Source: an uncultured Roseovarius sp. (GTDB taxonomy: Bacteria; Pseudomonadota; Alphaproteobacteria; Rhodobacterales; Rhodobacteraceae). Taken from it: DNA of 64,000 bases. The translations under genes and the position numbers were made by a program. The notes beneath the pieces were generated by a model. It worked only from the letters and a program-made list of their open reading frames with translations. It was not told the origin of the DNA and ran no database searches. Positions 43,774 through 53,079 of the stretch are shown one piece after another (positions within the stretch are counted from its first letter, which is position 1; every line of letters begins with the position of its first letter). Location of the stretch: the NCBI GenBank assembly GCA_951812895.1, contig OX638333.1:982366-1046365 (forward strand), read 5' to 3'.

Positions 43774-45384
43774 TTAGGCGTCAAACCACCAGCGACTGGC
43801 AGCGCGGAACCCATCCATCATCCAGCTCGCGGCCAACTCGCCGGTGTGGCGTACGTTCTTGCGACGCGCGTACACAAAGTTAGGGTAGTACGGAATGACC
43901 GAGCCACCATCATCACGCAAGATCAGTGCCATGTCGCGGTACATCTCGGCGCGCTTGGTGTCATCAAGTTCAGCCTTGGCCTGAAGCAGAATCTCGTTGA
44001 ACTGCGGGTTTTTCCAACGGGTTTCGTTCCATGCGGCATCATCCTTGTAGGCCAGGCTGTACATCACGTCAGGTGTGGGACGTGCGCCCCACGCCACAAT
44101 GCACCACGGTTTCTTAAGCCAGACATCCGACCAATACCCATCGTTTGGTTCGCGCACGACGTTGATATTGATCCCCGCCGCCTTGGCGTGTTCGGCATAA
44201 AGGATCAAACCGTCAACGGCACCATTGGTGATCGATTCAGCCGCGTGGATGTCGACGCTCAGATCTTCCATACCGGCCTTTTTCAACAAAGAACGGGCCT
44301 GATCGGGATCATATTCGCGCTGGGGGATATCATCCGGCCAATAGGGCATGGCTGGTGAGTGATGGAAATCATTGCCGATCGTTGCCGCGCCAAACGCAAT
44401 CTTTTCAATCATGTCCTCGCGATTGATGGCAAGCTTCAATGCCATGCGCACATCCGGATTATCAAACGGTGCGGTATCGACGTGCATCGGCAGCGTGATG
44501 CATTGGGCAGATGGAACATTTTCTACCTCAATGTTCGGATCACGCGCCAACAGGCTCATGGTTTTGTTTTCGATCTGGCTGATCGCATCCACATCACCCG
44601 TCAGCAGAGCAGTCTGACGCGCATTCGGGTCGTTGATGATGATGAACTCGACCTCGTCAAAGTAAGCGCCATCGCCATGCCATTCCTCGTGGCGTACCAG
44701 ACGCGCAGCGATACCAGGCTCATAATCGACCAGTTTGTATGGGCCACACCCATCTCCTGACTGCCAATTGGCGGTGCCATCCTCGTTGCCCGGCACAATG
44801 GCCAGGTGATAATCGGGCATGATCCAGGGCAAATCGGCATTGGGTGCTGACAATATGAACGTGATCGAGTGATCGCCATTGTCCACAATATCTTCAACAC
44901 TGCTCAGTAGGGCCTTGGCCGCGGATGACGATGCGTCACCCCGGTGATGGTTCATGGTGGCGATGACATCCGCCGCGGTTACTTTTTCCCCGGTATGGAA
45001 TGTGGCCCGGTCGTCCAGTTTGAACGTCCACTCTGTCGCATCTGGGGATGCTGACCATTCTGCGGCCACGTCGGGGCCGAGTGTCTGATCGGTGTTGATC
45101 ATGGTCAGATAGGATCGGTGCGTGTGGCCCAAAGCGATATCCATGAACGAGACATACTGACCCGGGTCATGTTGATCGGTGGTGTTGCCATCATTCTGAC
45201 CAATGCGAAATTTGCCGCCACGTTTGGGTTCAGCGCGAGCAGCAGTGCCCCACAGCCCGGTTGCCGCAGACGCGGTCATCCCAGCAGCGACGGAGTAGTT
45301 CATGAAACACCGGCGCGAGATTTTTCCAGAGCGCGCGGCATCCGCAAGCCTGTCGATCATCATCTGATTTGATTGTTTCGTCAT
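43774..45384 (-). CDS. ABC transporter substrate-binding protein, family 5 (paralogue of 723-2315)
   Basis: A protein of 536 residues. The N-terminal twin-arginine-like signal is KISRRCFMNYSVAAGMTASA, with cleavage expected after AARA. The mature protein reads KRGGKFRIGQNDGNTTDQHD, then WTFKLDDRATFHTGEKVTAA. It shares long stretches with the protein at 723-2315, including NINVVREPNDGYWSDVW and KRAEMYRDMALILRD. Its operon has ureohydrolase, RidA and ornithine cyclodeaminase-like genes, so an arginine derivative, guanidino compound or opine is a sensible ligand. No permease genes are adjacent. Confidence 0.88.
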   Translation of the reverse strand: MTKQSNQMMIDRLADAARSGKISRRCFMNYSVAAGMTASAATGLWGTAARAEPKRGGKFRIGQNDGNTTDQHDPGQYVSFMDIALGHTHRSYLTMINTDQTLGPDVAAEWSASPDATEWTFKLDDRATFHTGEKVTAADVIATMNHHRGDASSSAAKALLSSVEDIVDNGDHSITFILSAPNADLPWIMPDYHLAIVPGNEDGTANWQSGDGCGPYKLVDYEPGIAARLVRHEEWHGDGAYFDEVEFIIINDPNARQTALLTGDVDAISQIENKTMSLLARDPNIEVENVPSAQCITLPMHVDTAPFDNPDVRMALKLAINREDMIEKIAFGAATIGNDFHHSPAMPYWPDDIPQREYDPDQARSLLKKAGMEDLSVDIHAAESITNGAVDGLILYAEHAKAAGININVVREPNDGYWSDVWLKKPWCIVAWGARPTPDVMYSLAYKDDAAWNETRWKNPQFNEILLQAKAELDDTKRAEMYRDMALILRDDGGSVIPYYPNFVYARRKNVRHTGELAASWMMDGFRAASRWWFDA

Positions 45385-45417
45385 TGTATTTCCCCTGCTT
45401 TTTATGTGTTTAATTCG

Positions 45418-45777
45418 TTATGGTTTGGCTGCGATAATCATCACTTCGACCAAGAATTCAGACGCGACCAATCGGCTTTCCACGCAAGCGCGTGCGGGTG
45501 GATTCTGCAGATCGATCCAGGTGTCCCAAACCGCGTTCATGTCATCGACCTGCGCCATATCGGCAACCCAGATCGTTGCTGACAGGATGTGGGATTTGTC
45601 GCTGTCCACCGAGGCAAGCAAGCGATCCACCTCAGACAGCATAGACTGGGTCTGCGCGGTCATATCCGGGCCGTCTCCGACTTGCCCAGCCAGATAGATT
45701 GTGTCGTCATGCACGACTGTTTGGCTCATGCGGGCGCTTAACTCGGTGCGGGTGATTGTCATATCTGTCTCTCTCAA
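45418..45777 (-). CDS. RidA/YjgF-family imine deaminase
   Basis: A protein of 119 residues of the YjgF/YER057c/UK114 family. It has RMSQTVVHDDTIYLAGQVGD at residues 13-32, MLSEVDRLLASVDSDKSHIL and NPPARACVESRLVASEFLVE; the Arg of RACVESRL binds the carboxylate in active RidA members. Such enzymes hydrolyse reactive imines formed from amino acids to keto acids and ammonia. It overlaps the ureohydrolase gene by four bases (ATGA, 45774-45777), so both are translated together. Confidence 0.88.
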   Translation of the reverse strand: MRETDMTITRTELSARMSQTVVHDDTIYLAGQVGDGPDMTAQTQSMLSEVDRLLASVDSDKSHILSATIWVADMAQVDDMNAVWDTWIDLQNPPARACVESRLVASEFLVEVMIIAAKP

Positions 45778-46829
45778 CGGTTTGTTCTAAAGGGTGAAAA
45801 TTGCATCAAGCTCAGAATCTCGAACAGCATTTGCGCCCCGTTCTGAGCCGTATTTGTCGTCGGGTCATAGGCCGGGGCCACCTCAACAACGTCGCCCCCC
45901 ACCAGATTTGCACCCTTCATACCGCGCAGGATTGTCAGTGCCTCGCGCGTGGTCAGCCCGCCAACCTCGGGCGTGCCGGTTCCGGGCGCGAAAGCGGGAT
46001 CAAGACTGTCTATGTCAAAGGACAGATAGGTCGGACCATCGCCAATCACCGCGCGCGCCTTGCGGATGATGTCGGGCAGAGCGGCCTCTGTAATATCGGC
46101 GGCGTCGATTACAGTCATTCCCGACATCTCGGAAAACTCCCAGATGTACTTGGCCGCGCCGCGAATACCGATTTGGATGGTGCGTTCCGGATCTAAGACT
46201 CCGTCCAGCACAGCATTGCGAAACGGCCCGCCATGATGAAATTTTTCACCCTCGTAGGATCCCCCCGTGTCGCAATGCGCGTCGATATGGATCATCCCCA
46301 CCGGCCCATGTGCCCCAACAGATTTTAGAATTGGGTGACTAATCGAATGATCGCCACCAACCGCCATGGGGATCACACCTTCGCTGACGATCTTGGCTGC
46401 AAAGGCCTCGATATCCGCATGGCTTTGAGCCAGATTAAAGCGGCTTTGTAAGGGGACATCTCCGATATCCGCCACGGCCATTTCGAACACGGGCGCACAA
46501 TCAAGCGCCTCGTTATAGGGGCCAACTCGTTCGATCGACCGCAGTGCACGCGGCCCGAACCGCGCGCCATTTCGGTTGGTCACACCCAGATCCATCGGCA
46601 CGCCGAAAAGGGCCACATCCAGATCTGCAATCCCAAGATTATCCACACCGACTGCCCTATGCGGCGCGTCCAGCAGTGTGGGCATGCCTGAATAGGGTGC
46701 CGGGCGACGCCCCCCTTCGGAGAATATCTTCTCAGCAATCCGTTGATAATTCGGGTTTTGAAGGTCTCCGCCGCTGGCATTGGAAAACGTTTGCCGGAGT
46801 GAAGAAAGCTTTTCTGAGGACCAGGTCAC
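45774..46829 (-). CDS. Ureohydrolase (agmatinase/arginase family)
   Basis: A 351-residue binuclear manganese hydrolase. The metal motifs are all present: AVGGDHSISHPIL, MIHIDAHCDTGGSYEG and SFDIDSLDPAFAPGTGTPEV. The substrate loop between them (EGEKFHHGGPFRNAVLDG) resembles agmatinase and guanidinobutyrase more than arginase. It releases urea from a guanidino compound. It is the first gene of the operon that continues with RidA, binding protein and ornithine cyclodeaminase-like genes. The start at 46829 is 118 bp from the divergent LysR gene, with a perfect 14-bp dyad between. Confidence 0.9.
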   Translation of the reverse strand: MTWSSEKLSSLRQTFSNASGGDLQNPNYQRIAEKIFSEGGRRPAPYSGMPTLLDAPHRAVGVDNLGIADLDVALFGVPMDLGVTNRNGARFGPRALRSIERVGPYNEALDCAPVFEMAVADIGDVPLQSRFNLAQSHADIEAFAAKIVSEGVIPMAVGGDHSISHPILKSVGAHGPVGMIHIDAHCDTGGSYEGEKFHHGGPFRNAVLDGVLDPERTIQIGIRGAAKYIWEFSEMSGMTVIDAADITEAALPDIIRKARAVIGDGPTYLSFDIDSLDPAFAPGTGTPEVGGLTTREALTILRGMKGANLVGGDVVEVAPAYDPTTNTAQNGAQMLFEILSLMQFSPFRTNR

Positions 46830-46902
46830 GCGAGCGCCTTTTTGATTACACCGAACTCATAGTTACCGCGCCACACGTGGCGCATAAACTTGAACAAATC
46901 GA

Positions 46903-46932
46903 ATGTTTGTTGCATTAGAATGCAACAAACAT
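46903..46932. promoter_or_regulatory. Perfect 14-bp inverted repeat, probable LysR operator
   Basis: ATGTTTGTTGCATT (46903-46916) is repeated exactly inverted at 46919-46932 with only AG between. It lies between the ureohydrolase operon and the divergent LysR-type gene. It contains T-N11-A type sites as LysR proteins prefer. Its length and perfection make a regulatory role very likely. Confidence 0.8.
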
Positions 46933-46946
46933 CTGGGAGCATTCTG

Positions 46947-47870
46947 GTGCCGCGTCGTAAAAAGGCTTTTTCGGGAAATGTGAGTGATGTTGACCTGCGC
47001 CTTATGCGGGTTTTCAAAACTGTCATCGAATGTGGCGGGCTGTCAGCCGCTCAGACCGAGCTTGGCGTTGGACGTTCCACCATTTCGCGGCAGATTTCGG
47101 ACCTAGAAATCCGTCTGGGTTTGCGGCTGTGCTATCGCGGGCGTAAAGGCTTTTCCCTTACTCAACCGGGGCGTAAAGCCCTGGGCCATATCGAGCAAAT
47201 GTTGAAATCTGCCGAGGATTTCAGCTCGAACATAGCCAGTATAAGTAATCGAACAGTCGGCAAAATTGACATCGGCATGATTGACTATACGGTTTCCGAC
47301 GAAAAGAACCCTTTGATATCTGCGATCCGGAAATATCAGCAGATGGCACCCGGTGTCACGATTGACCTGATGAGTGGTTCGCCTAACGAGGTTGAACGCG
47401 GTGTAATCGACGGCACGTTGCACATCGGTATTATTCCCGATTATCAGCGCCACCCGAGTCTCGATTATCACAAATTGTATGATGAGCCGGTTGGATTGTT
47501 TTGCGGCGGCGACCATCCACTTGCAACTTCTGTCCAGCAAGGCATTGAATTGGGCGAACAGGATGTATGCAAACACAAGCTTGTTTTTCGGGGTTATTTT
47601 GAAAGCAACAGGCTGCGGAAGCGCAAACAAAAATTTCCGGTTGGCAGCACTGTCTACCAAACCGAGGCAGTTCTTGCCTTGGTGCGCAGCGGTATCTACC
47701 TCGGTTTTTTCCCTCTGCATTGTCAGGATCTGATGCGCGGCGAATATTATGAATTGATGCCCGAGGTTTTCCGCTATTCCACTCCAATATGCGCGGTCTG
47801 GAGAGCCGACCGAAGAGATTCCCACATTCTACAGGAGTTTCTGGAGCTCCTCCGAAAGGTGAGATTTTAG
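46947..47870 (+). CDS. LysR-family transcriptional regulator
   Basis: A protein of 307 residues. The winged HTH is at residues about 14-72: VDLRLMRVFKTVIECGGLSA, ELGVGRSTISRQISDLEIRL. The effector domain follows (GKIDIGMIDYTVSDEKNPLI). The GTG at 46947 is the best start, with GGGAG seven bases upstream; the ATG at 46920 would place the coding region inside the 30-bp dyad and lacks a ribosome-binding site. It is divergent from the ureohydrolase operon and is its probable activator. Confidence 0.88.
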   Translation: MPRRKKAFSGNVSDVDLRLMRVFKTVIECGGLSAAQTELGVGRSTISRQISDLEIRLGLRLCYRGRKGFSLTQPGRKALGHIEQMLKSAEDFSSNIASISNRTVGKIDIGMIDYTVSDEKNPLISAIRKYQQMAPGVTIDLMSGSPNEVERGVIDGTLHIGIIPDYQRHPSLDYHKLYDEPVGLFCGGDHPLATSVQQGIELGEQDVCKHKLVFRGYFESNRLRKRKQKFPVGSTVYQTEAVLALVRSGIYLGFFPLHCQDLMRGEYYELMPEVFRYSTPICAVWRADRRDSHILQEFLELLRKVRF

Positions 47871-47963
47871 GCACGAACTGCGTGGCTCCATACTTTCCAA
47901 ACTTACACCAATCGTAAGCAAACCGGTCATTTGTGTCATTTGCAGCATCCGCTGTTTTGGGCT

Positions 47964-49498
47964 TATTTCGTTGAAAAACTCTTCCTTGATCGGCGCATGA
48001 ACTGCTGATTCAATTCTTCCAACGAGTGAGAGGATTGAGGATGTTAGGACCAAGACAAGAAGCGCAGGCGGCATTGTTCTATGAGTTCTCACTCGAGGAC
48101 CACGTTCCCCAAGATCACCTGCTAAGGTCGATTGACCGGTTCGTCGACCTGAGCAGCATCCGAAGCCATCTGGCGGATTTTTACAGCCACACGGGTCGCC
48201 CATCTATTGATCCTGAACTGCTGATCCGCATGCTATTAGTTGGCTATTGTTTTGGGATCCGGTCCGAGCGTCGGCTTTGCGAAGAGGTACATCTGAACCT
48301 TGCTTATCGGTGGTTCTGTCGCCTTGATTTGAATGACCGCATCCCAGACCATTCGACTTTCTCAAAGAACCGACATGGTCGCTTCCGCGAGAGCGAACTG
48401 TTGCGACACCTGTTCGAGGCGACGGTTACGCGGTGTATCACCGAGGGGCTGGTGAGTGGTCAACGCATGGCCGTTGATGCCAGTCTGATCGAGGCGGATG
48501 CTAACAAACAATTCTCTGCACCCAAAGAAGAATGGGATATCGACCGCATTGACGTGGCCGCCGCGCCGCGGGCTGTTCGCGAGTACCTCGACACTCTGGA
48601 TGAGGCAGCCTTTGGTGCTGCCAGTGAGGTGCAACCCAAGTTCACGTCCTTCTCCGACCCTGCCAGTCAGTGGACGGCGGCCCGCAAAGGCCCTGCATTC
48701 TTTAGCTATTCCGACAACTATCTGATCGACACCGACCACGGTGTCATTATCGACGTCGAGGCGACGAGATCAATCCGACAAGCTGAAGTGGGGTCGACCA
48801 AGACCATGCTGAACCGGGTCAGGCAGAAGTTCGATTTACATCCTGAACGTCTGATTGCGGACACCGCCTATGGATCAGGCCCCATGCTGGATTGGCTGGT
48901 CAAGCGCAAGATCGCGCCCCACATCCCCGTTATCGACAAGGCTGGTCGGACAGATGGGACATGGTCCCGCGCCGACTTCGAATGGGATGCCGAGAACAAC
49001 CAATACATTTGCCCCGAAGGGGAAGCCCTTAAACAGTTCCGGCGGAACTATTCTGATCCTAATCGCGGTCCCACTGGCAAGGGTGTCGCCAAGTATCAGG
49101 CCCTCAAACACACCTGTCAGGCGTGCCCGTCCAAGCTCAAGTGCTGCCCAAAGGCCGACGCTCGGAAGATCACCCGCGAAGAGAACGAAGATGCAAGAGA
49201 TGTCGCCCGCGCCATCAGAAAAACGCGCCAGTACAAGATCTCTTCCAAGCTCCGCAAAAAGGTCGAGATGCTCTTCGCCCACCTCAAACGCATCCTGGGC
49301 TTGGGGCGGCTCAGACTACGCGGCCCATGCGGAGCAAACGATGAATTCCTCCTCGCCGCCACCGCCCAGAACCTCCGGAAACTGGCCAAGATCTTTCCTG
49401 CACCGCAGCAAACGCGCAAAGCCTGACAAGAAAGGCGCTTGAGCACTGTTCTGAACACAACTTTCTGCGCTCGCAACACGTTGTTTTTCCACAGAATC
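47964..49498 (+). mobile_element. IS1182-type insertion sequence, second type
   Basis: About 1535 bp. The ends TATTTCGTTGAAAAAC (left) and GATTCTGTGGAAAAAC (right, read inward) are imperfect inverted repeats. GGCT flanks both ends (47960-47963 and 49499-49502) as a probable 4-bp target duplication. It holds one intact transposase. The ends differ from the copy at 29984, so it is a separate member of the family. Confidence 0.75.
48041..49426 (+). CDS. IS1182-family transposase, second type
   Basis: A 461-residue DDE transposase. It has HVPQDHLLRSIDRFVDL, RPSIDPELLIRMLLVGYCFG, Asp in MAVDASLIEADA, Asp in IADTAYGSGPML and Glu in KVEMLFAHLKRILG. The cysteine group CQACPSKLKCCP is present. ATG 48041 has GAGAGG seven bases upstream; GTG 48026 is in frame but less likely. 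The gene appears complete. Confidence 0.93.
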   Translation: MLGPRQEAQAALFYEFSLEDHVPQDHLLRSIDRFVDLSSIRSHLADFYSHTGRPSIDPELLIRMLLVGYCFGIRSERRLCEEVHLNLAYRWFCRLDLNDRIPDHSTFSKNRHGRFRESELLRHLFEATVTRCITEGLVSGQRMAVDASLIEADANKQFSAPKEEWDIDRIDVAAAPRAVREYLDTLDEAAFGAASEVQPKFTSFSDPASQWTAARKGPAFFSYSDNYLIDTDHGVIIDVEATRSIRQAEVGSTKTMLNRVRQKFDLHPERLIADTAYGSGPMLDWLVKRKIAPHIPVIDKAGRTDGTWSRADFEWDAENNQYICPEGEALKQFRRNYSDPNRGPTGKGVAKYQALKHTCQACPSKLKCCPKADARKITREENEDARDVARAIRKTRQYKISSKLRKKVEMLFAHLKRILGLGRLRLRGPCGANDEFLLAATAQNLRKLAKIFPAPQQTRKA

Positions 49499-49502
49499 GG
49501 CT

Positions 49503-49656
49503 CTTCGCGGACTTCGGATGCATTGCAGCATCAGTTGGCGTTACGGTTCGAGGGGTTGTTTAGGTCGGCCCATAGCATGCGTAATTGGGCTGACCCTGAT
49601 CTGAGGTCGAGCTCCCGTTAGGATCACAGTTGATCTGTGAACAAGGGAGAAGGACG
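49503..49656 (+). ncRNA. Possible bridge-RNA region in the IS110 left end
   Basis: IS110-group elements encode a structured RNA between their left end and the transposase start, which guides target and donor recognition. Here 154 bp without a gene precede the transposase, containing several inverted segments (GATCACAGTTGATCTGTGAAC near 49621-49641, written here with its arms GATCACAG and CTGTGAAC; TGCATTGCAGCATC near 49520). I infer the RNA from family and place only; its limits are unknown. Confidence 0.3.
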
Positions 49657-50691
49657 ATGGAATATTTTGCCGGACTGGATGTGTCGCTGCGGTCTTGCGC
49701 GCTGTGTATTGTGGATAGCAAAGGTGCGACTGTCCTTGAGCGCGAGTTGGCATGCGATGTTGACGAGATCACCGAATGTTTGATGAGCTTTCCGCATCCG
49801 GTTGTTCGGATCGGGTTTGAGGCGGGCACTATGAGTCAGCATTTGTTTTATGGGCTGACGAACGATGGTTTTGACGTTGTCTGCATGGAAGCGAGACAGG
49901 TCAGCGCAGCGCTGTCAGCAATGCGCAACAAGACAGATAAAAACGACGCGCGTGGGATCGCTCAGATTTTGCGGACTGGCTGGTTCAGCCCCGTTCACAT
50001 GAAGAGCAGAAAGGCGCATGGTACTTGCGCTTTGTTGAGCTGTCGCAAAGCCCTGCTCAACAAAACGATTGACCTGGCGAACGAGGTTCGAGGGTTATTG
50101 AAGATCTTCGGACTTCGCCTGCCCAAAACCGTCCAGCATGGCAGCTTCGATGACCTCGTGCGCCCTTTGATCGAAGCTGATGACGTATTGGCCCATGCAA
50201 TGCTGCCACTGCTGGATGCCCGCCTCGAGATATACAAACACTTTCTCGATCTGGACCGGCGGGTAAAACGTGCAGCCAGCCATGATGATGTCTGCATGCG
50301 AATGATGACTGTTCCGGGCGTCGGCCCGATAGCGACACTCACATTCAAAGCGGCAGTAGATGATCCCGCCCGCTTCAAACGATCCCGAACCGTTGGCGCA
50401 CATTTTGGCCTCACACCACGACGATATCAGTCTGGCGAGCATGACAACCCAGGTCGCATATCCCGAGCAGGAAATCGGGATGTTCGCGCAACCCTATACG
50501 CTGCGGCTAATGCATTGCTGATGCGCACGATGGCTGGCTCGCAGATCAAATCGTGGGGGATGCGCCTGATGCGAACCAAAGGCAGACGCCGTGCAGTTGT
50601 TGCTGTCGCGCGCAAACTGGCTGTTCTGCTGCACCGCATGTGGACAGATGGTACCGAATTCCGTCCGGAGAAAGTGGAGGGCATGGCATGA
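49657..50691 (+). CDS. IS110-family transposase (DEDD type)
   Basis: A 344-residue transposase. The RuvC-like N-terminal domain has EYFAGLDVSLRSCALCIVD (first Asp), RIGFEAGTMSQHL (Glu) and NKTDKNDARGIAQILRTGW (Asp pair). The C-terminal Transposase_20 domain shows MMTVPGVGPIATLTFKAAV and the catalytic serine region ISRAGNRDVRATLY. IS110 elements have no clear inverted ends and make no target duplication, so the element limits cannot be set; it probably spans from about 49500 to past 50700. GGGAGAAGG precedes the ATG. Confidence 0.92.
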   Translation: MEYFAGLDVSLRSCALCIVDSKGATVLERELACDVDEITECLMSFPHPVVRIGFEAGTMSQHLFYGLTNDGFDVVCMEARQVSAALSAMRNKTDKNDARGIAQILRTGWFSPVHMKSRKAHGTCALLSCRKALLNKTIDLANEVRGLLKIFGLRLPKTVQHGSFDDLVRPLIEADDVLAHAMLPLLDARLEIYKHFLDLDRRVKRAASHDDVCMRMMTVPGVGPIATLTFKAAVDDPARFKRSRTVGAHFGLTPRRYQSGEHDNPGRISRAGNRDVRATLYAAANALLMRTMAGSQIKSWGMRLMRTKGRRRAVVAVARKLAVLLHRMWTDGTEFRPEKVEGMA

Positions 50692-51178
50692 TCTGAACCG
50701 CCTACCACCCAACCTGAACGGGGTCGTCCCTCACCGGACGAGGTCTGTGGAAGAAGCCGAATATGGCTGCTGCGCAACGAGAAGCGCGTCCCAAAGCGAG
50801 GCTCTCCACTGCCAATCCGACACATGCGTGCAGCGGTGCCATCAAGGTATCAAAAAGACTGCGAAGAGAAGCGTGACCCGGATGAGTGACAATGACCCCA
50901 TTGAGAATGAAAAAAACGAGCTTGACCCAAATGCCCAATTAGAGAAGCTGCCATTGGCCTTGATCTCTTCGCGCTGCAGTGCGGCCCGTCAAACCAGACC
51001 TTAATGCAAAGTGCAGCATTTTTGATTTTCGGGCACCCGTTCAGCAGACATAGCCGCCCTCTGGTTAAGGAACTTAGGTGACCAATGCCGGAGCCCTGAG
51101 TATTCCCATTCAAACGGTACGTGCAAAGTGATCTCGTCGAAGATCATTGTTCCTCGGCACTCTAAATCGAGGCTCCCG
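50692..51178. other. Region after IS110 transposase, no gene recognised
   Basis: 487 bp between the IS110 transposase and the end of the MATE gene. It probably contains the right end of the IS110 element and a scrap of older coding sequence: the frame at 50882-51003 (MSDNDPIENEKNELDPNAQ) is acidic and without family resemblance. AATCGAGGCTCCCGCTAGG near 51163 resembles GGTCGAGCTCCCGTTAGG near 49604; these two could mark the ends or targets of the IS110 element, but this is uncertain. Confidence 0.35.
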
Positions 51179-52588
51179 CTAGGTATGGATCGTCTTGCCA
51201 TGCTGTATTCGAACATGGTGCGCGTCGCTCGTCAGATCCTCAATAACATCTTCACTGGGCTCAAGCGAAAGTTTCTCAAAGAGTCGCATGGTCATCTGGT
51301 GCGCCACGAAACAGAACAGCGCCGCATTGCAAACAAGGCCATAGGCCAGGCCATGCATGCCTAAGAAATGTGACCCCACGCTGATAAAGGCCAGCTGGCC
51401 CACCGTACTCTTGATCCATATGAGGCGCGGTGCCAATTGTGGTTGGCCCAGGCTATTGAAAGCGGCCGTTGCAACAAAGAGGATTCCGTTGAAGAACGCG
51501 ATCATCGCGAATGGACCGCAGAAGATATAGATCATCTCTCGCGCCAGCCCCAGTGCGCTGAAGGCGTCGGCGATAACCTCCTGGAACAGCATGAGCAACA
51601 GGATGACGATGGCGACATAGACCGCCAGGAACTTGATCGCGTCGAAATAGGCACGCCGCACGCGGTCATAAAGACCCGCCCCGTAATTCTGCGCCAGTAC
51701 CGCGCCGATCGCGCCCGACAGCGCGTTCACGACAGAGAAAACCACCGGTGACAGCCTGCCGATAATGGCCATGCCGGCCACAGCTTCGGGGCCAAACTTG
51801 GTGATATAGCGCATGAGGATCGCCATTGCGATTGGCGATGCAATGTTCGAGATCACCGCGGGTACGAAATAGGATACGATCCCGGCGATATGGGCGCGCA
51901 GTGTTGGGCCCGCAGGTCGCGACACCAAATTGAATTTCCTGGTGACCGCGTAGAAGGCCAGCGCGAAAGTGCCACAACGCGCCAGCACCGTGGCGGTAGC
52001 GGCCCCGGGCAGATCCATGCCCAACCCGAAAATCAGCAGCGGATCGAACACCAGGTTAATTGCCGCGCCCAGCAACGCTGGGTACATCGCCCAGCCCGCC
52101 GCTCCATCGGCCCGGATCGCGGCGACAAAGACCATCGACATCCCCGACAATGCAGTTGCTGGCAACACGATCATCAAGTACCCTTGCGCCATCTCCGCCA
52201 CGTCGCCTTCCGCCCCGAGCAGCCCGATCAGAAAGGGCAGAGCCGGAAACATCAGGATGGGTAGAACGATCCCCACCGCGATTGCCACGACGGCGGATGT
52301 AGTCGTTATGTCGCGTGCGCCAGCGTCGTCATCGCGGCCAAGCACCCGTGCGATCAGCGTCCCGGCCCCGATCGAGAGACCGATATTGACGGCACTGACA
52401 AAGAACAGAAGCGTGCTGGCATACCCCGCCGCCGCCGCAACTTCCTCGTGGCCCAGGAGCGAGATAAAGAAAATGTCGAACAGGTCGACCAGATAGATCG
52501 CCATGATGCCGATGCTTGAGGTGAAGGACATCACCGTCACATGACGCATCACGCTGCCTTCTGTTAGTTTGACGGGATCACCTTGCAT
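51179..52588 (-). CDS. MATE-family multidrug/organic cation efflux transporter
   Basis: A 469-residue protein with twelve membrane segments. It has family blocks VMSFTSSIGIMAIYLVDLFD, FFISLLGHEEVAAAAGYAST, AINLVFDPLLIFGLGMDLPG (typical MATE loop after helix 5) and GAIGAVLAQNYGAGLYDRVR. It should export a drug or metabolite with sodium or proton influx in the inner membrane. It is the last gene of a TetR-linked reverse-strand group; its start overlaps the end of the SRPBCC gene by 11 bases. Confidence 0.92.
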   Translation of the reverse strand: MQGDPVKLTEGSVMRHVTVMSFTSSIGIMAIYLVDLFDIFFISLLGHEEVAAAAGYASTLLFFVSAVNIGLSIGAGTLIARVLGRDDDAGARDITTTSAVVAIAVGIVLPILMFPALPFLIGLLGAEGDVAEMAQGYLMIVLPATALSGMSMVFVAAIRADGAAGWAMYPALLGAAINLVFDPLLIFGLGMDLPGAATATVLARCGTFALAFYAVTRKFNLVSRPAGPTLRAHIAGIVSYFVPAVISNIASPIAMAILMRYITKFGPEAVAGMAIIGRLSPVVFSVVNALSGAIGAVLAQNYGAGLYDRVRRAYFDAIKFLAVYVAIVILLLMLFQEVIADAFSALGLAREMIYIFCGPFAMIAFFNGILFVATAAFNSLGQPQLAPRLIWIKSTVGQLAFISVGSHFLGMHGLAYGLVCNAALFCFVAHQMTMRLFEKLSLEPSEDVIEDLTSDAHHVRIQHGKTIHT

Positions 52589-53057
52589 CGGCTCGGCGCT
52601 CTGCCTCGGCCTTCAAGCCGCGATTGAAAGCTTGGTAGCCCTCTAAATACATCTTCGCTAAACGACCACCCATCAAGAAGGTGATGCCACCCATGATTTC
52701 GTCGGATTGAACAAAACGGGTTTTCCCATCCTCCATCGGTTCAACCCGGAAGTGATGGTTGTCGCGGATACCGCCTGGCCCTTTCTCGGCCCAGTAGAAC
52801 TCCTGCCCATCCACAACGGTGATTGTGTGGTCCAGTGTTGTCAGCTTGTCTTTCGCGGGGTCAAGTTGAAACGAGACGGTGATTTTCGAGCCTTCCGAAA
52901 TCCTTCCTTTTATACCGACGAGAAAGGCAGCCCAGTCCTTGTAGTTGGCGGTGTCGGTCAGAACGGACCAGACCGCCTCGGGCGATGTATCGATCAGGAT
53001 TTCCGTGTGGATCGTGTGATGTGACAGGCTCAGTTTGTCGGCTCTTGCGATATCCAT
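52578..53057 (-). CDS. SRPBCC-domain (polyketide cyclase-like) protein
   Basis: A protein of 159 residues with the START/Bet v1-like fold: HTIHTEILIDTSPEAVWSVL, ANYKDWAAFLVGIKGRISEG, VDGQEFYWAEKGPGGIRDNH and KTRFVQSDEIMGGITFLMGG are usual blocks. It probably binds a hydrophobic small molecule. ATG 53057 follows GAGAGGAAAGCGGG; the longer frame from 53198 overlaps the membrane protein gene upstream and has no family resemblance. Confidence 0.85.
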   Translation of the reverse strand: MDIARADKLSLSHHTIHTEILIDTSPEAVWSVLTDTANYKDWAAFLVGIKGRISEGSKITVSFQLDPAKDKLTTLDHTITVVDGQEFYWAEKGPGGIRDNHHFRVEPMEDGKTRFVQSDEIMGGITFLMGGRLAKMYLEGYQAFNRGLKAEAERRADAR

Positions 53058-53079
53058 ATCCCGCTTTCCTCTCCGTGGG

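Noticed and set aside
47103-47825. 240-codon reverse-strand frame opposite the LysR gene
   Set aside because: The forward frame has a full LysR protein; the reverse frame shows no domain.
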